From assembly GCA_963743015.1 (NCBI GenBank), contig CAVUOD010000007.1, positions 154,349-218,348 on the forward strand: 64,000 nucleotides of DNA, in the 5' to 3' direction. This DNA comes from CAVSRC01 sp963743015 (GTDB lineage Bacteria > Pseudomonadota > Alphaproteobacteria > Rhizobiales > Kaistiaceae). Under the pieces are notes generated by a model. That model did not search any database and was not told the DNA's origin. It saw only the letters and a list, made by a program, of their open reading frames with translations. Position numbers and translations under genes: made by a program. This document shows positions 47,213 to 56,657 of this stretch, in pieces; the first letter of the stretch is position 1, and every line of letters starts with the position of its first letter.

Positions 47213-48163
47213 ATGGACGCGCGTCGTAGCAAACAGCGGCTGGAAGGTTGCTACATCACCATTCCGACGATGTTCCGCGATGACGACCTGGCGGTCGACC
47301 TCGCGGCGACCCGCCGCGTTGTCGGCTTCCTGATCGAGCGCGGCATCAATGCCGACAACGGCACGCTGCTTGCCGGCGGTGCGGCCGGCGACTTCTCGAC
47401 CATGACCTTCGACGAAAGGCTGGCGGTCGCCGAGGCCGTCGTCGCCGAGGCGGCGGGGCGCGTTCCGGTGGCGATGGGCGCCCAGACGACGTCGACGGCC
47501 GAATTGAAGCGCCTGGCCAAGGCGGCCGCGGCGGCCGGTGCCGAATATATCCAGGTCTCCTGCCCCTTCTATTTCCAGCACACCGAGCAGGATTTCTACG
47601 AATACGTGGCCGCAGCGGCCGATGCCGCCGACATCGGCATCATCGTCTACAACACGTTCTGGACGAGTGCCGCGGTATCGTTCGCGATGGTCGAGCGCCT
47701 GGTCGAGATCCCCAATGTCGTCGGGCTCAAATGGGCCTGCCCGCGCACCGACGCCATGGAGTTCGAGGACGTCGTCTCGGCGTTTTCCGACCGGCTGACG
47801 ATCATCGACAACCACCTGATGTTTGCGCTGAGCGGCATGCTCGGTGCGCGCGCCTTCGAAGTCCACCTGTGCAACTACTGGCCGGAATGGGGCATTCGCC
47901 TGATCGAGGACGTCAGGGCCGAGCGCTGGAAGGACATCCAGCTGGCCCTCGTGCGCGAGGCGATGCCGTTCTACAAGCTGTGGGTCGAGATCGAGAAGAC
48001 CTACACCAGCGGCGACGGCTATCTCGACAAGCTGTGCATGGAGCTGATCGGGCTGCCCTCGAGCCGGTGCCGTCCGCCGACGCGCGACATCCGCGAGAAA
48101 TATCGCGAGCGCTGCCGCCAGATGATGCTCGATACCGGCGTTCCCGGCGTGCTGTCCGCGTGA
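47213..48163 (+). CDS. DapA-family (NAL superfamily) aldolase/lyase
   Basis: The 316-residue class I TIM-barrel enzyme belongs to the dihydrodipicolinate synthase/N-acetylneuraminate lyase superfamily. The Schiff-base lysine is K173 in VVGLKWACPRTD, and the partner tyrosine is Y146 in IIVYNTFW. The substrate loop reads GGAAGDFSTMT in place of the usual GTTGE, so it is not canonical DapA. In this context it probably cleaves a 2-keto-3-deoxy sugar acid or forms one. AGGAGG precedes the ATG at 47213. The sialidase-like gene starts a few bases after its stop, so they are likely cotranscribed. No frame breaks are seen. Confidence 0.87.
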   Translation: MDARRSKQRLEGCYITIPTMFRDDDLAVDLAATRRVVGFLIERGINADNGTLLAGGAAGDFSTMTFDERLAVAEAVVAEAAGRVPVAMGAQTTSTAELKRLAKAAAAAGAEYIQVSCPFYFQHTEQDFYEYVAAAADAADIGIIVYNTFWTSAAVSFAMVERLVEIPNVVGLKWACPRTDAMEFEDVVSAFSDRLTIIDNHLMFALSGMLGARAFEVHLCNYWPEWGIRLIEDVRAERWKDIQLALVREAMPFYKLWVEIEKTYTSGDGYLDKLCMELIGLPSSRCRPPTRDIREKYRERCRQMMLDTGVPGVLSA

Positions 48164-48170
48164 GGCGCAA

Positions 48171-49299
48171 TTGGAAGCGCCCGCGAGCACCGGCTCATCT
48201 GGTCGGACGACTTCTCCTACTGCGCCCATCCCCATGGGCTGAAGCTGTCCGGCGGCGAGCTGCATCGTCGTCTTCAATCGCGTGCCGCGGCGCAAATACA
48301 TTCTCCACCCGCCGCAGGACCCCTATTTCGAAAACGTGGTGACCCGCTCCAGCGACGACGGCAGAACGTGGACGACGCCGAGCGTCGTTCCGGGCTTTGG
48401 CTGCACCGGCGCCGAATGCGCCGGCCTCACCGAGCTCAGCGACGGGACGGTGCTCCTCAACCAGTGGCGGTTCAAATGGCAGCCGCTGCCTTTGGCGCGG
48501 CGCCTGGCGACCGGCACGGCCGTCTTCCCGCGTCAATGGGTCGGCGCCCTCGCCGGCTCCGTCGAGCTTGAAATCGGGGGCCGCGCTGACCGGCGATCCC
48601 GAAGCGCTGGTGCCCTGGGCCTTCGACGGCGGCGGCACCTATGTGCATATTTCCGACGACGGCGGACGGACGTTCCTGCGCACGGTCGAGATCGATACGG
48701 CGCCCTATTCCGGCGGCTACGGGATGCGCGGCGCCGTGCAGCTCGAAGACGGCACGCTGCTCCTGCCGCTCAGCGACGTTCCCCATTACGAGCGCGTCTT
48801 CGTCGTCCGCTCGCACGACGGCGGCCTGACCTGGCAGGCGCCGGTGCCGGCCGCCGAAGTGCCCGGCCGCTTCTTCGAGGAGCCGGCGCCGCTCGTCCTC
48901 CCCGGCGGACGTGTCCTGCTGGCGCTGCGCGACAACAGCTCGCATTCCATCATGACCACCTATTCCGACGATGGCGGGCAGAGCTGGGCGGCGCCGGCCG
49001 AAACCGGCATTGACGGATATCCGGCCCATCTCCTGCGGCTCGGCGACGGCAGGCTGTTGTGCACATACGGCTTCCGCCGCCCACCCTTTGCCATCCGCGC
49101 CGTGCTTTCCGAGGACGACGGCCGGACCTGGGACGTGGACCGCGTCCTGACCATCCGCGACGGGCTGCCCAACAAGGATCTCGGCTATCCCTTCACCATC
49201 GACCTCGGCGACGGCCATTTCGCGGCCATCGACTATGCCCAGGATGGCCACGGGGTGACCGGTATCCGGGTGACTTTCTTCTCGGACGCGAACTCTTGA
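48171..49299 (+). pseudogene. Second BNR/sialidase-like propeller protein, frameshifted
   Basis: The assembled protein of about 375 residues runs HRLIWSDDFSYCAHPHGLKL, IVVFNRVPRRKYILHPPQD, then Asp boxes RSSDDGRTW, ISDDGGRTF, RSHDGGLTW, YSDDGGQSW and LSEDDGRTW. It ends VTFFSDANS. It resembles the protein encoded at 39903-41119 in length, fold and Asp-box spacing, and also lacks a signal peptide. Breaks are near 48195, 48263 (GAGCTGCATCG) and 48580 (run of G). The start is uncertain: TTG at 48171 seems likely, since no ATG is in frame. The region from about 48600 to the end is continuous. Function is unproven. Confidence 0.72.
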
Positions 49300-49326
49300 C
49301 GTAATTTGCAAAGTATGCGGTAGATT
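49296..49326 (+). promoter_or_regulatory. Weak promoter candidate before the UxaA genes
   Basis: TTGACG and TAGATT are separated by 19 bases just before the SAF-domain gene at 49378, in a locally AT-richer stretch at 49300-49350. The spacing is longer than optimal. Confidence 0.3.
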
Positions 49327-49377
49327 TCGTCAACTCCATATCGAATTCGTGCCTGAGACTGGTCGGACTGCGCGCTG

Positions 49378-49752
49378 ATGACGGCGAACAACCGGAACCT
49401 GGGCGAGGGACACGAACGTATCGTGGATAGATCAGCCGCGCAGGCAGGGACGCCGCGATCGGCGCCTCCAAACCTTGTTGTACTGGCGACCGGCGACAAT
49501 GTCGGGATCGCCCTCAGGGATATCGACGCGCGCGAAGCGGCGCGCACCGCTGAGGGGTATGAGGTAATGGCGGTCGAGAGCATACCGCTTGGACACAAGC
49601 TGGCGCTTCGCGCCATCGCGGCCGGCGAGACGATCGTGCGTTTCGGTGTGCCCGTCGGCATCGCCACGGCGGCGATCGGGCCCGGCCATCTGGTCCACAT
49701 CCACAACGTCCGCAGCCAGTACCTCGACAACGCAGAGGATCACTATGAGTGA
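49378..49752 (+). CDS. SAF-domain subunit of a UxaA-family dehydratase
   Basis: The 124-residue protein matches the N-terminal SAF domain of altronate/galactarate dehydratases (UxaA/GarD), with the conserved DNVGIALRDI and the substrate-entry motif IPLGHKLALRAI. The block AAGETIVRFGVPVGIATAAIGPGHLVHIHNVRS is the SAF core. In UxaA the SAF and catalytic domains usually form one chain, but here the catalytic part is the next gene, overlapping by 8 bases. Together they would dehydrate a sugar acid to a 2-keto-3-deoxy acid. The ATG at 49378 lacks a strong ribosome binding site, and the first 30 residues are not conserved, so a later start is possible. Confidence 0.83.
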   Translation: MTANNRNLGEGHERIVDRSAAQAGTPRSAPPNLVVLATGDNVGIALRDIDAREAARTAEGYEVMAVESIPLGHKLALRAIAAGETIVRFGVPVGIATAAIGPGHLVHIHNVRSQYLDNAEDHYE

Positions 49753-50996
49753 GCCATCGGCCGCGGCGATCCGCCTGCCCGACCACATCAGGGCCGATCA
49801 GCAGGCGATGCGCGGCTTTGTGCGCGCCGACGGCCGCAAGGGCATCCGCAACTATCGTCGTCGTCGCCTATCTGGTCGAATGCGCCCATCACGTGGCGCG
49901 CCAGATTGCCGAGCCTTTCCAGGATCGCGGCGCCCAGCTCATCGGATTTCCCGGCTGCTATCCGAGCGCCTACGCCCATCGCATCCTCGAAGCGATGTGC
50001 ACCCACCCGAATGTCGGCGCGGTGCTGCTCGTGTCGCTCGGCTGCGAGGAGTTCCGGCGCGGCGCCTTGCGCGAGACCGTTGCGGCAAGCGGACGGCCGG
50101 TCGAGCTTCTCGTCATCCAGGACGAAGGCGGCACATCGGCGACGGTGGCGGCCGGCCGCGCCTGGGTGGAAGCCCAAATCAAGGCGGCCGCTGCGGCGCC
50201 GACCGTTGCCATCGACTTCTCCGATCTGGTCATCGGCACCAAGTGCGGCGGCTCGGACGGGCTCAGCGGCGTGACCGCAAATCCCGCCGTCGGTTCGGCT
50301 TTCGACCGGCTGGTCGACGCCGGCGCGCGCCTCATGTTCGAGGAAACCTGCGAACTGATCGGCTGCGAGGCCCACATGGCCGGCCGCGCCGTGACGCCGG
50401 AGCTGGCCGGCGAGATCGTCGCCGCGGTGCGCAAGGCCGACACCTACTACCGGGATCTCGGCCACGGCAGTTTCGGCGGCGGCAACATCAAGTTCGGCCT
50501 GTCGACCATCGAGGAGAAGTCGCTCGGCGCCTATGCCAAGAGCGGCACGCGACCGATCCGCGGACTGCTCAAGCCCGGCGTGCCGCCGCCGGCGCCGGGG
50601 CTCTACCTCATGGATACCGTCAATGACGGCGGCGTCCGCTACGGCATCCCGAACATCAACGACACGCAGACGATCACCGAGATGGTCGCCAGCGGCGCGC
50701 ACATCATCCTGTTCACCACGGGCGCCGGCTCGGTCGTCGGCCAGGCCGTCGCGCCGGTGATCAAGGTCGTTTCCAACAGCCGCGTCTACCAGCGGCTGGC
50801 CGACGACATCGACGTCAACGCCGGCACCGTCGCCGACGGCGCCGAGACCATCGCTGAGGTCGGCGACCGCATTCTGGGCAAGATCATCGAGACCGCATCA
50901 GGTGCGGCGACGCGCTCGGAGGCCCTCGGCCATCAGGAATTCGTCCTGAACTACAAGACTTACGAGCCGCTCGGACCGAGTTGTCTGCCCCTGTGA
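49745..50996 (+). pseudogene. Catalytic subunit of UxaA-family dehydratase, one frameshift
   Basis: With one base removed near 49853 the region encodes about 416 residues. It starts MSEPSAAAIRLPDHIR and continues IVVVAYLVECAHHVARQI, then FPGCYPSAYAHRILEAMCTHPNVGAVLLVSLGCEE, and ends YKTYEPLGPSCLPL. Blocks typical for the UxaA/GarD C-terminal domain are GTKCGGSDGLSGVTANPAVG and MFEETCELIGCEAH, with the cysteines that bind the metal or iron-sulfur centre. It is translated from an ATG inside the end of the SAF gene. Reading on, the uncorrected frame is lost after about 37 codons. Substrate is presumably a hydroxy or sugar acid. Confidence 0.8.
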
Positions 50997-51061
50997 GCGG
51001 CCGCGTCCAGTGCTTGCAGCATGCGCCGTCCACACGGCGCCGAAAAAGGGAGAGGGAAAGC

Positions 51062-52066
51062 ATGAGAACGACGTTTCGCCTGCTGATCGGGGTCGCCGCG
51101 CTCGGCCTGCTGGGTCTGAACGCCACGGCCCATGCCGCCGATGACGTGCGGCTGCGCCTGAACTGGATGTACTACGGCTCGCATGCGGGCTTCGCGCTCG
51201 GCCTCGACAAGGGCTACTACAAGGACGAGGGCATCAACCTCGACATCCGCTCGGGCAACGGCTCGAGTTCGGCCCATCGCCTGGTTGCCAACGGCGACAG
51301 CACCTTCGCCTACGGCTCCTGCGCCGCCATGATCACGCTTGCCGCCCAGGGCGCCCCGCTGATCTCGGTCGGGGTGATCGACGCCACCGGCACCGACGCC
51401 ATCATCGTCCGCCCCGACGCGGGCGTGAAGACCATCCAGGACCTCAAGGGCAAGACCCTGCTGACCACGGCCAATGCCGGCGTCAACACCTTCTTCCCGC
51501 TGGTCCTCAAGAACGCCGGCCTCAGCGAATCCGACGTTCACATCACCAACGTGCCGGAGAGCGCCCTGGTGTCCAGCTATCTGCAGGGCTCCGGCGGGGC
51601 CGTGGGCATTCTCGGCGGTCTCGACGACAAGCCGGCGGAGATCAAGGCCAATGGCGGAGCTGCTCCTGTGACGTTCGCCTATTCGGACTACGGCGTTGCC
51701 CAGGTTGGCTACTGCATGTCGACCAAGACCGACACGGTCAAGAACAAGCCGGATCTGGTCAAGCGCTTCATGGCCGCCACCGTCAGAGCCTACAAGGAGA
51801 CGGCGCAGAATCCCGACGAGGCGATCAACTCGATGGCCGACATCGTCGGTGGCACCATGGCCGACGAGAAGGGCAAGGCGCAGGCGCGTGCCGTCCTCGA
51901 TGTGACGCTGAGCATTCTCTATTCGCCGAACAACAAGGAGAAGCGCCTCGGCTACAACGTGCCGGCCGACTGGGATTCGATGCTGTCGCTGATGAAGCAG
52001 TATAACGGGCTGAAGACCGACAAGCCGGCCTCGGCGTTCTATACCAACGACTTCGTGCCGAAGTAG
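51062..52066 (+). CDS. NitT/TauT-family ABC substrate-binding protein
   Basis: The 334-residue periplasmic binding protein belongs to the NMT1/SsuA/ThiY group. A signal peptide (residues 1-25, cleavage near AHA-AD) precedes the domain RLRLNWMYYGSHAGFALGLDKGYYKDEGINLDI, which is the family start. A GSGGAVGILGG segment and the C-terminal DKPASAFYTNDFV follow. Such proteins bind small anionic or aromatic solutes. The ATG at 51062 follows GGGAGAGGAAAG. The ATPase and permease genes follow in the same direction. Solute identity is unknown, but the neighbours suggest a carboxylic acid. Confidence 0.88.
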   Translation: MRTTFRLLIGVAALGLLGLNATAHAADDVRLRLNWMYYGSHAGFALGLDKGYYKDEGINLDIRSGNGSSSAHRLVANGDSTFAYGSCAAMITLAAQGAPLISVGVIDATGTDAIIVRPDAGVKTIQDLKGKTLLTTANAGVNTFFPLVLKNAGLSESDVHITNVPESALVSSYLQGSGGAVGILGGLDDKPAEIKANGGAAPVTFAYSDYGVAQVGYCMSTKTDTVKNKPDLVKRFMAATVRAYKETAQNPDEAINSMADIVGGTMADEKGKAQARAVLDVTLSILYSPNNKEKRLGYNVPADWDSMLSLMKQYNGLKTDKPASAFYTNDFVPK

Positions 52067-52130
52067 TCCGAACGCCAAACGACAGGACGCGGGGTCCGCC
52101 TGGCGGACCCCGCGTCTGAGGCATCGAGCG

Positions 52131-52898
52131 ATGAGCACCAGGATCGATCTCAGCGGCCTGACCAAATCCTTCGGCGAAGGCGCCGAGGCGGTGCATGCCT
52201 GCGGTCCCGTCGACCTGCAGGTCGCGGAAGGCGACTTCATTTCGCTGCTCGGGCCCTCCGGCTGCGGCAAGTCGACCCTCATGCTGATGGTCGCCGGGCT
52301 GCTCGAGCCGACGCAGGGCATGATCGAGATCGACGGTGAAAAGGTGGTGAAGCCACGCACCGACATCGGCATCATGTTTCAGGACAACACGCTGGTTCCC
52401 TGGCGGACCGTATGGGGCAACGTCACGCTGCAGCTCGAGCTGCGCGGCCTCAATCCGACGGCCTATGCCGAGCGCATCGACAATCTGCTTTCGTCGGTGC
52501 ATCTCTCGGGTTTCGCGACCCGCTATCCCTATGAGCTATCCGGCGGCATGCAGCAGCGCGCCGCCTTCTGCCAGGCAATGGTCCACGAGCCGGAGACGCT
52601 GCTCCTCGACGAGCCGCTCGGCAAGCTCGACGCCATGACCCGCGAAGCGATCCGCATGGACCTGCAGAACCTGTGGCTCGAACGCAGGCCGACCGTTCTG
52701 TTCGTGACCCATTCGATCGAGGAAGCCGTGCAGCTTTCCAACCGCATATGCCTGATCACGCCGCGGCCGGGCCGCATCGACCGGGTCATCGACGTCGACC
52801 TTCCCTACCCACGCAATCTCGAGGTGAAAAACAGTCGCGAATTCTTCGACCACGTGCGCAATATCGAGACGGTGTTCCATGGCTTCGGCGTGCTCTGA
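52131..52898 (+). CDS. NitT/TauT-family ABC ATPase
   Basis: The 255-residue cytoplasmic ATPase is of the SsuB/TauB type. Walker A reads GPSGCGKST, the Q-loop is MFQDNTLVPW, the signature is LSGGMQQR, Walker B is LLLDEPLGKLDAMTR and the H-loop is VTHSIEEAV. It energises the importer formed by the flanking binding protein and permease genes. A weak GC hairpin (GGTCCGCC...GGCGGACC at 52094-52112) sits between the binding-protein stop and this start. Such hairpins often lower expression of downstream transporter genes. No lesion is seen. Confidence 0.92.
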   Translation: MSTRIDLSGLTKSFGEGAEAVHACGPVDLQVAEGDFISLLGPSGCGKSTLMLMVAGLLEPTQGMIEIDGEKVVKPRTDIGIMFQDNTLVPWRTVWGNVTLQLELRGLNPTAYAERIDNLLSSVHLSGFATRYPYELSGGMQQRAAFCQAMVHEPETLLLDEPLGKLDAMTREAIRMDLQNLWLERRPTVLFVTHSIEEAVQLSNRICLITPRPGRIDRVIDVDLPYPRNLEVKNSREFFDHVRNIETVFHGFGVL

Positions 52899-52940
52899 AC
52901 CCATGCTGCAGGGCACCTTCATCGCGTGGGGCTCCGCGCC

Positions 52941-53786
52941 ATGACGGAGGCGACGACGAACGTTACGGCCGAACGGCAAATGGCACGTCAGAGCTGGGTC
53001 CGCGGCCTCGTGCTGCTGCTCTTGAAGCGGCTGGCACGCAGCTGGCTGTTCATCGCCTTCTTCGTCTGTTTCTTCGCCTTCTGGCAGGTGTCGATCGACC
53101 TGTTCCACGTCCCCCGCTACATCCTGCCGAAACCGTCCGAGATCGTGACGAGTTCGTGGGCCGACATCGACCGCCTGATCTACTACACCTACGTCACCGG
53201 CTCGGAGACGGTCGTCGGCTACGTCCTTGCGGTGCTCATATCGCTGCCCTTCGGACTGGCGATAGCCTTCTCGTCCTTCCTGCGCCGGACGATCTATCCG
53301 TTCTTCGTCAGCCTCGAGATGACGCCGAAGATCGCCTTCGCGCCGCTGTTCATTTCGTGGCTCGGCTTCGGCATGCTGCCCAAGGTCATCATCGTCATCC
53401 TGGTCTGCTTCTTCCCGATCGTCCTCAACGCCATCCTCGCCTTCACCTCACTGCCCGAGGAACTCGAGCGCTTCAGCCGCTCGACCGGCGCCGGAGTCAT
53501 GCGCACCTTCTTCAAGGTGCGGCTTCCCGCGGCGCTGCCACAGTGTTTCGTCGGCTTCAAATATGCCGGGATCAACGCCACCGTCGGCGCGACGATCGCC
53601 GAATTCATCGGCAGCGATCAGGGCCTCGGCTTCTACATCCAGATCACCACGGGCAACATGCGCGCCGAACTCGCTTTCGCCGGCATCTTCTTCCTGACGG
53701 CTCTCGGCCTGGCGGTCTTCGGCGTCATCACGCTGACCGAACGCCTGCTCATCCCGTGGCACATCTCGGTCCGCAGACGGAAGTAA
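52941..53786 (+). CDS. NitT/TauT-family ABC permease
   Basis: The permease of about 281 residues has six membrane helices. The ABC coupling loop reads ELERFSRSTGAGVMRTFFKVRLPAALPQ, of the SsuC/TauC pattern, with KPSEIVTSSW near the N-terminus. The ATG at 52941 is chosen. A GTG at 52926 is in frame and slightly upstream, and ribosome binding sites are weak for both. It completes a binding protein-ATPase-permease importer. The 3' end lies 7 bases before the Ldh2-type gene, so importer and enzymes are one transcript. It looks intact. Confidence 0.89.
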   Translation: MTEATTNVTAERQMARQSWVRGLVLLLLKRLARSWLFIAFFVCFFAFWQVSIDLFHVPRYILPKPSEIVTSSWADIDRLIYYTYVTGSETVVGYVLAVLISLPFGLAIAFSSFLRRTIYPFFVSLEMTPKIAFAPLFISWLGFGMLPKVIIVILVCFFPIVLNAILAFTSLPEELERFSRSTGAGVMRTFFKVRLPAALPQCFVGFKYAGINATVGATIAEFIGSDQGLGFYIQITTGNMRAELAFAGIFFLTALGLAVFGVITLTERLLIPWHISVRRRK

Positions 53787-53793
53787 CGCAAGC

Positions 53794-54873
53794 ATGACCG
53801 GTCGCATCGCCTCTCCGGAAGAATGGCGCGCCTTCGCCGCCGAAGCGCTGGGCCAGGCGGGGCTGCCCGACGAGCCCGCAAAGGCGGTGGCGACAGGGCT
53901 GGTCGAGGGCGACCTCTACGGCCACAGCACCCATGGCCTGGCGCTGCTGGCCGACTATGTCGAAGAGATCCGCAGCGGTGCCATGGAGACCGAGGGCCGT
54001 CCGCAGGTGCTCAACGACAGCGGCGCGGCGCTGACCTGGGATGCGCGCCGGCTGCCCGGCGTGTGGACGACGATGCTCGCCGTCGACGCTGCCGTCGAGC
54101 GCGCCGGCAAGTTCGGCCTCGCCGGCGTCGCCATCCGCCGCAGCCATCACATTGCCTGCCTGGCCGCCTTCCTCGAAGCACCGGCGCGCGCCGGCAATTT
54201 CATCCTCATCTTCTCGTCAGACCCGAGCGCCGCCCATGTCGCGCCCTATGGCGGCATTGCCCCGGTCATCACCCCGGACCCGGTCGCCGCCGGCATACCG
54301 GCGGAGCCCGATCCGATCCTGATCGACGTCAGCATGTCGATCACCACCGCCGGCATGGTGGGGCGTTCGCGAGCGGCGGGGAAGCCGATGCAGGGCAAGT
54401 GGCTGCTCGGCCCCGACGGACGGCCGACCGACGACCCCTCCGCCCTCGGCACCGGCGGGTCGATCCTGCCCATCGGCGGGCTGGAATACGGACACAAGGG
54501 CTTCGGCCTCGGCCTGCTGGTCGAGGCGCTGACCCAGGGCCTGTCCGGCTACGGCCGCGCCGACGGCCCCAAGGACTGGGGGGCATCGGTCCTCGTCATG
54601 GCCTTTGCCCCGGCGCGCTTTGCCGGCAGCGACGGCTTCCTCAGGCAGACCAACTGGCTTGCCGATGCCTGCCGCGCGGCGGTGCCGCGCGACCCGGCCG
54701 CGCCGGTCCGGCTTCCCGGACAGCTCGCTTTGGCGCGCAAGCGCGCCGCGACACGCGACGGGCTTCGCCTGGATTCAATCATTGTCAATTCACTCGCCAA
54801 GCTCGCCCGCGACAGCAATCTCGCGCTGCCGGGCGAGGAACTGGCAACCGATACTTCAGGGGATGGTTCATGA
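53794..54873 (+). CDS. Ldh2-family (malate/L-lactate/hydroxy-acid) dehydrogenase
   Basis: The 359-residue NAD(P)-dependent 2-hydroxy-acid dehydrogenase belongs to the Ldh2/malate-ureidoglycolate-sulfolactate family. The catalytic histidine lies in YGHSTHGLALLADYVEEIRSG, and a second family block is GVAIRRSHHIACLAAFLE. The conserved PDPVAAGIPAEPDPILIDVSMS and GLEYGHKGFGLGLLVEALTQ blocks are present. The family oxidises various 2-hydroxy acids to keto acids. The stop overlaps the next start by ATGA, which suggests coupled translation with the aldehyde dehydrogenase. It fits the oxidation step of the hydroxy-acid pathway proposed for this locus. Confidence 0.88.
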   Translation: MTGRIASPEEWRAFAAEALGQAGLPDEPAKAVATGLVEGDLYGHSTHGLALLADYVEEIRSGAMETEGRPQVLNDSGAALTWDARRLPGVWTTMLAVDAAVERAGKFGLAGVAIRRSHHIACLAAFLEAPARAGNFILIFSSDPSAAHVAPYGGIAPVITPDPVAAGIPAEPDPILIDVSMSITTAGMVGRSRAAGKPMQGKWLLGPDGRPTDDPSALGTGGSILPIGGLEYGHKGFGLGLLVEALTQGLSGYGRADGPKDWGASVLVMAFAPARFAGSDGFLRQTNWLADACRAAVPRDPAAPVRLPGQLALARKRAATRDGLRLDSIIVNSLAKLARDSNLALPGEELATDTSGDGS

Positions 54874-56372
54874 CCGAGGCAAAGACCAAGCAGTTCTACG
54901 AAGAGATCGCCGGCCGCGTCGCGATCCCGAGCATGGCGTTCATCGACGGCAGGGCCGTTCCGGCGGTGTCGGGCGCGACCTTCGAGAACGTCAACCCGGC
55001 CACCGGCGAGGCGTTCGGAACGGTTGCATCCTGCGATGCGGCCGATGTCGACCTGGCCGTCGCCGCGGCACGGCGCGCCTTCGAGTCCGGCGTCTGGTCG
55101 CGGGCTGCGCCCGAGGAGCGCAAGGCCGTCCTGCTGCGCCTCGCCGATCTCGTGCGCGCCAATGCCGAAGAGCTGGCGGTGCTCGAGAGCCTCGACAGCG
55201 GCAAGGCGATCAAGGATTGCCTGCACGAGATCGGCAACGAGGTGCCGACCTTCTTCCAGTGGTATGGCGAACTGATCGACAAGTCCTTCGGCAAGGTCGC
55301 GCCGACCGGCGAAAGCACCGTCGCCCTCATCGTCAAGGAGCCGATCGGCGTCGTCGGTCTGGTCCTGCCCTGGAACTTCCCGCTGCTCATGGCGGCCTGG
55401 AAGGTGGCCCCTGCCCTCGCCGCCGGTTGCTCGGCCGTCCTCAAGCCGGCCGAGCAGACCCCGCTCACCGCGCTTCGCCTTGGCGAGCTGGCCATGGAGG
55501 CCGGTCTTCCCGCCGGCGTGCTCAATGTCGTGCCGGGCTTCGGCGAGACCGCCGGCGAGGCGCTCGGGCGCCACATGGACGTCGATGTCGTGTCGTTCAC
55601 CGGCTCGACCGAGGTCGGCGCCTACTTCCTCAAATATTCCAGCGAGAGCAACCTCAAGCCGATCGGCCTGGAGATGGGCGGCAAGAGCCCGTTCATCGTC
55701 CTCGACGACGCCGTCATCGACGACGCCCTGGTCGATTTCGCCGTCAGTGCCGCCTTCTGGAACGGTGGGCAGAACTGCTCCGCCAACATGCGCCAGATCG
55801 TCGATCGCCGCGTGCGCGACGCGTTCATGGACAAGGTCGTGGCCCGCGTCAAAGCCATCAACCTCGGCGATCCGCTCGATCCGGCCACCGAGCTTGGCGC
55901 CATGATCACCCAGGAACACCAGGCGAAGGTTCTCGGCTATATCGACGCCGGCCAGAAGGAAGGCGCCCGCGTCGTCCTGCCCGGCGGCAGGGTTGCCGAT
56001 CGTTCCGGCTTCTTTGTCGCGCCGGCGATCTTCGACGAGGTTACGCCGGACATGGTGATTGCGCGCGAGGAGATCTTCGGCCCGGTGCTCGGCGTGCTGA
56101 CCGTCTCCGGCTTCGACGAGGCGATCAAGATCGCCCGCGACACGCAATACGGCCTGCACGCCTCGGTGTTCACCCAGGACATCAACAAGGCGTTCAGGAT
56201 GGCACGCGCCCTGCCCTGCGGCACCGTGTCGGTCAATGCCTTCTCGGAAGGCGACGTCAAGACGCCCTTCGGCGGCTACAAGCGCTCCGGCTCGCTCGCC
56301 CGCGACAACGGCACCGAGGCGATCGACCAGTACACGCAGACCAAGACCATCTGGATCAACATCCGCAACTGA
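54870..56372 (+). CDS. NAD(P)-dependent aldehyde dehydrogenase (PuuC/betaine-type)
   Basis: The 500-residue ALDH has the motifs PWNFPLLMAAWKVAPALAAGC, E268 in GLEMGGKSPFIVLDD, nucleophile C303 in GGQNCSANMR and the closing FGGYKRSGSLARDNGTEA. Its overall sequence is nearest to gamma-glutamyl-aminobutyraldehyde or betaine aldehyde dehydrogenases, in contrast to the enzyme at 44557. It overlaps the Ldh2 gene by ATGA and ends the operon. It may complete oxidation of an aldehyde to a carboxylate. No frame breaks are seen. Confidence 0.91.
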   Translation: MTEAKTKQFYEEIAGRVAIPSMAFIDGRAVPAVSGATFENVNPATGEAFGTVASCDAADVDLAVAAARRAFESGVWSRAAPEERKAVLLRLADLVRANAEELAVLESLDSGKAIKDCLHEIGNEVPTFFQWYGELIDKSFGKVAPTGESTVALIVKEPIGVVGLVLPWNFPLLMAAWKVAPALAAGCSAVLKPAEQTPLTALRLGELAMEAGLPAGVLNVVPGFGETAGEALGRHMDVDVVSFTGSTEVGAYFLKYSSESNLKPIGLEMGGKSPFIVLDDAVIDDALVDFAVSAAFWNGGQNCSANMRQIVDRRVRDAFMDKVVARVKAINLGDPLDPATELGAMITQEHQAKVLGYIDAGQKEGARVVLPGGRVADRSGFFVAPAIFDEVTPDMVIAREEIFGPVLGVLTVSGFDEAIKIARDTQYGLHASVFTQDINKAFRMARALPCGTVSVNAFSEGDVKTPFGGYKRSGSLARDNGTEAIDQYTQTKTIWINIRN

Positions 56373-56657
56373 GACGCGGGCGCGCGGCGGCGGAATTCGC
56401 AAAGGAACGCCAGCGCGCGGGGAGCCCTTTCCGGGCACCCGCGCCGAGGCCCGCTGGTTGGCCGCCTCCGCCCCTCGAGGCCTGGCTTCGCGACCAGCCC
56501 CGCGCATCCGTTTCTTGCGAGGCAACCCCGGTGGCGACGGGCTGGGCTTGCAAAGCCACGCCCATGACGACAATCTCAAGTCAACAAGCCGGTCATCGGG
56601 GGGATGGGATGAAACGGAGCGGCGCTGGCGCCGGCGACCAAACGCGGGGTACATCCC
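56373..56657. other. Intergenic region before the TIR-STAND gene
   Basis: About 285 bases without a gene separate the aldehyde dehydrogenase from the TIR-STAND gene. I see no strong terminator hairpin, no palindromic operator and no good promoter. Reading frames across it are overlapping fragments in GC-rich sequence. Confidence 0.35.

Noticed and set aside
54217..54495. Minus-strand frame opposite the Ldh2-type gene
   Set aside because: It is only a shadow of the intact hydroxy-acid dehydrogenase.
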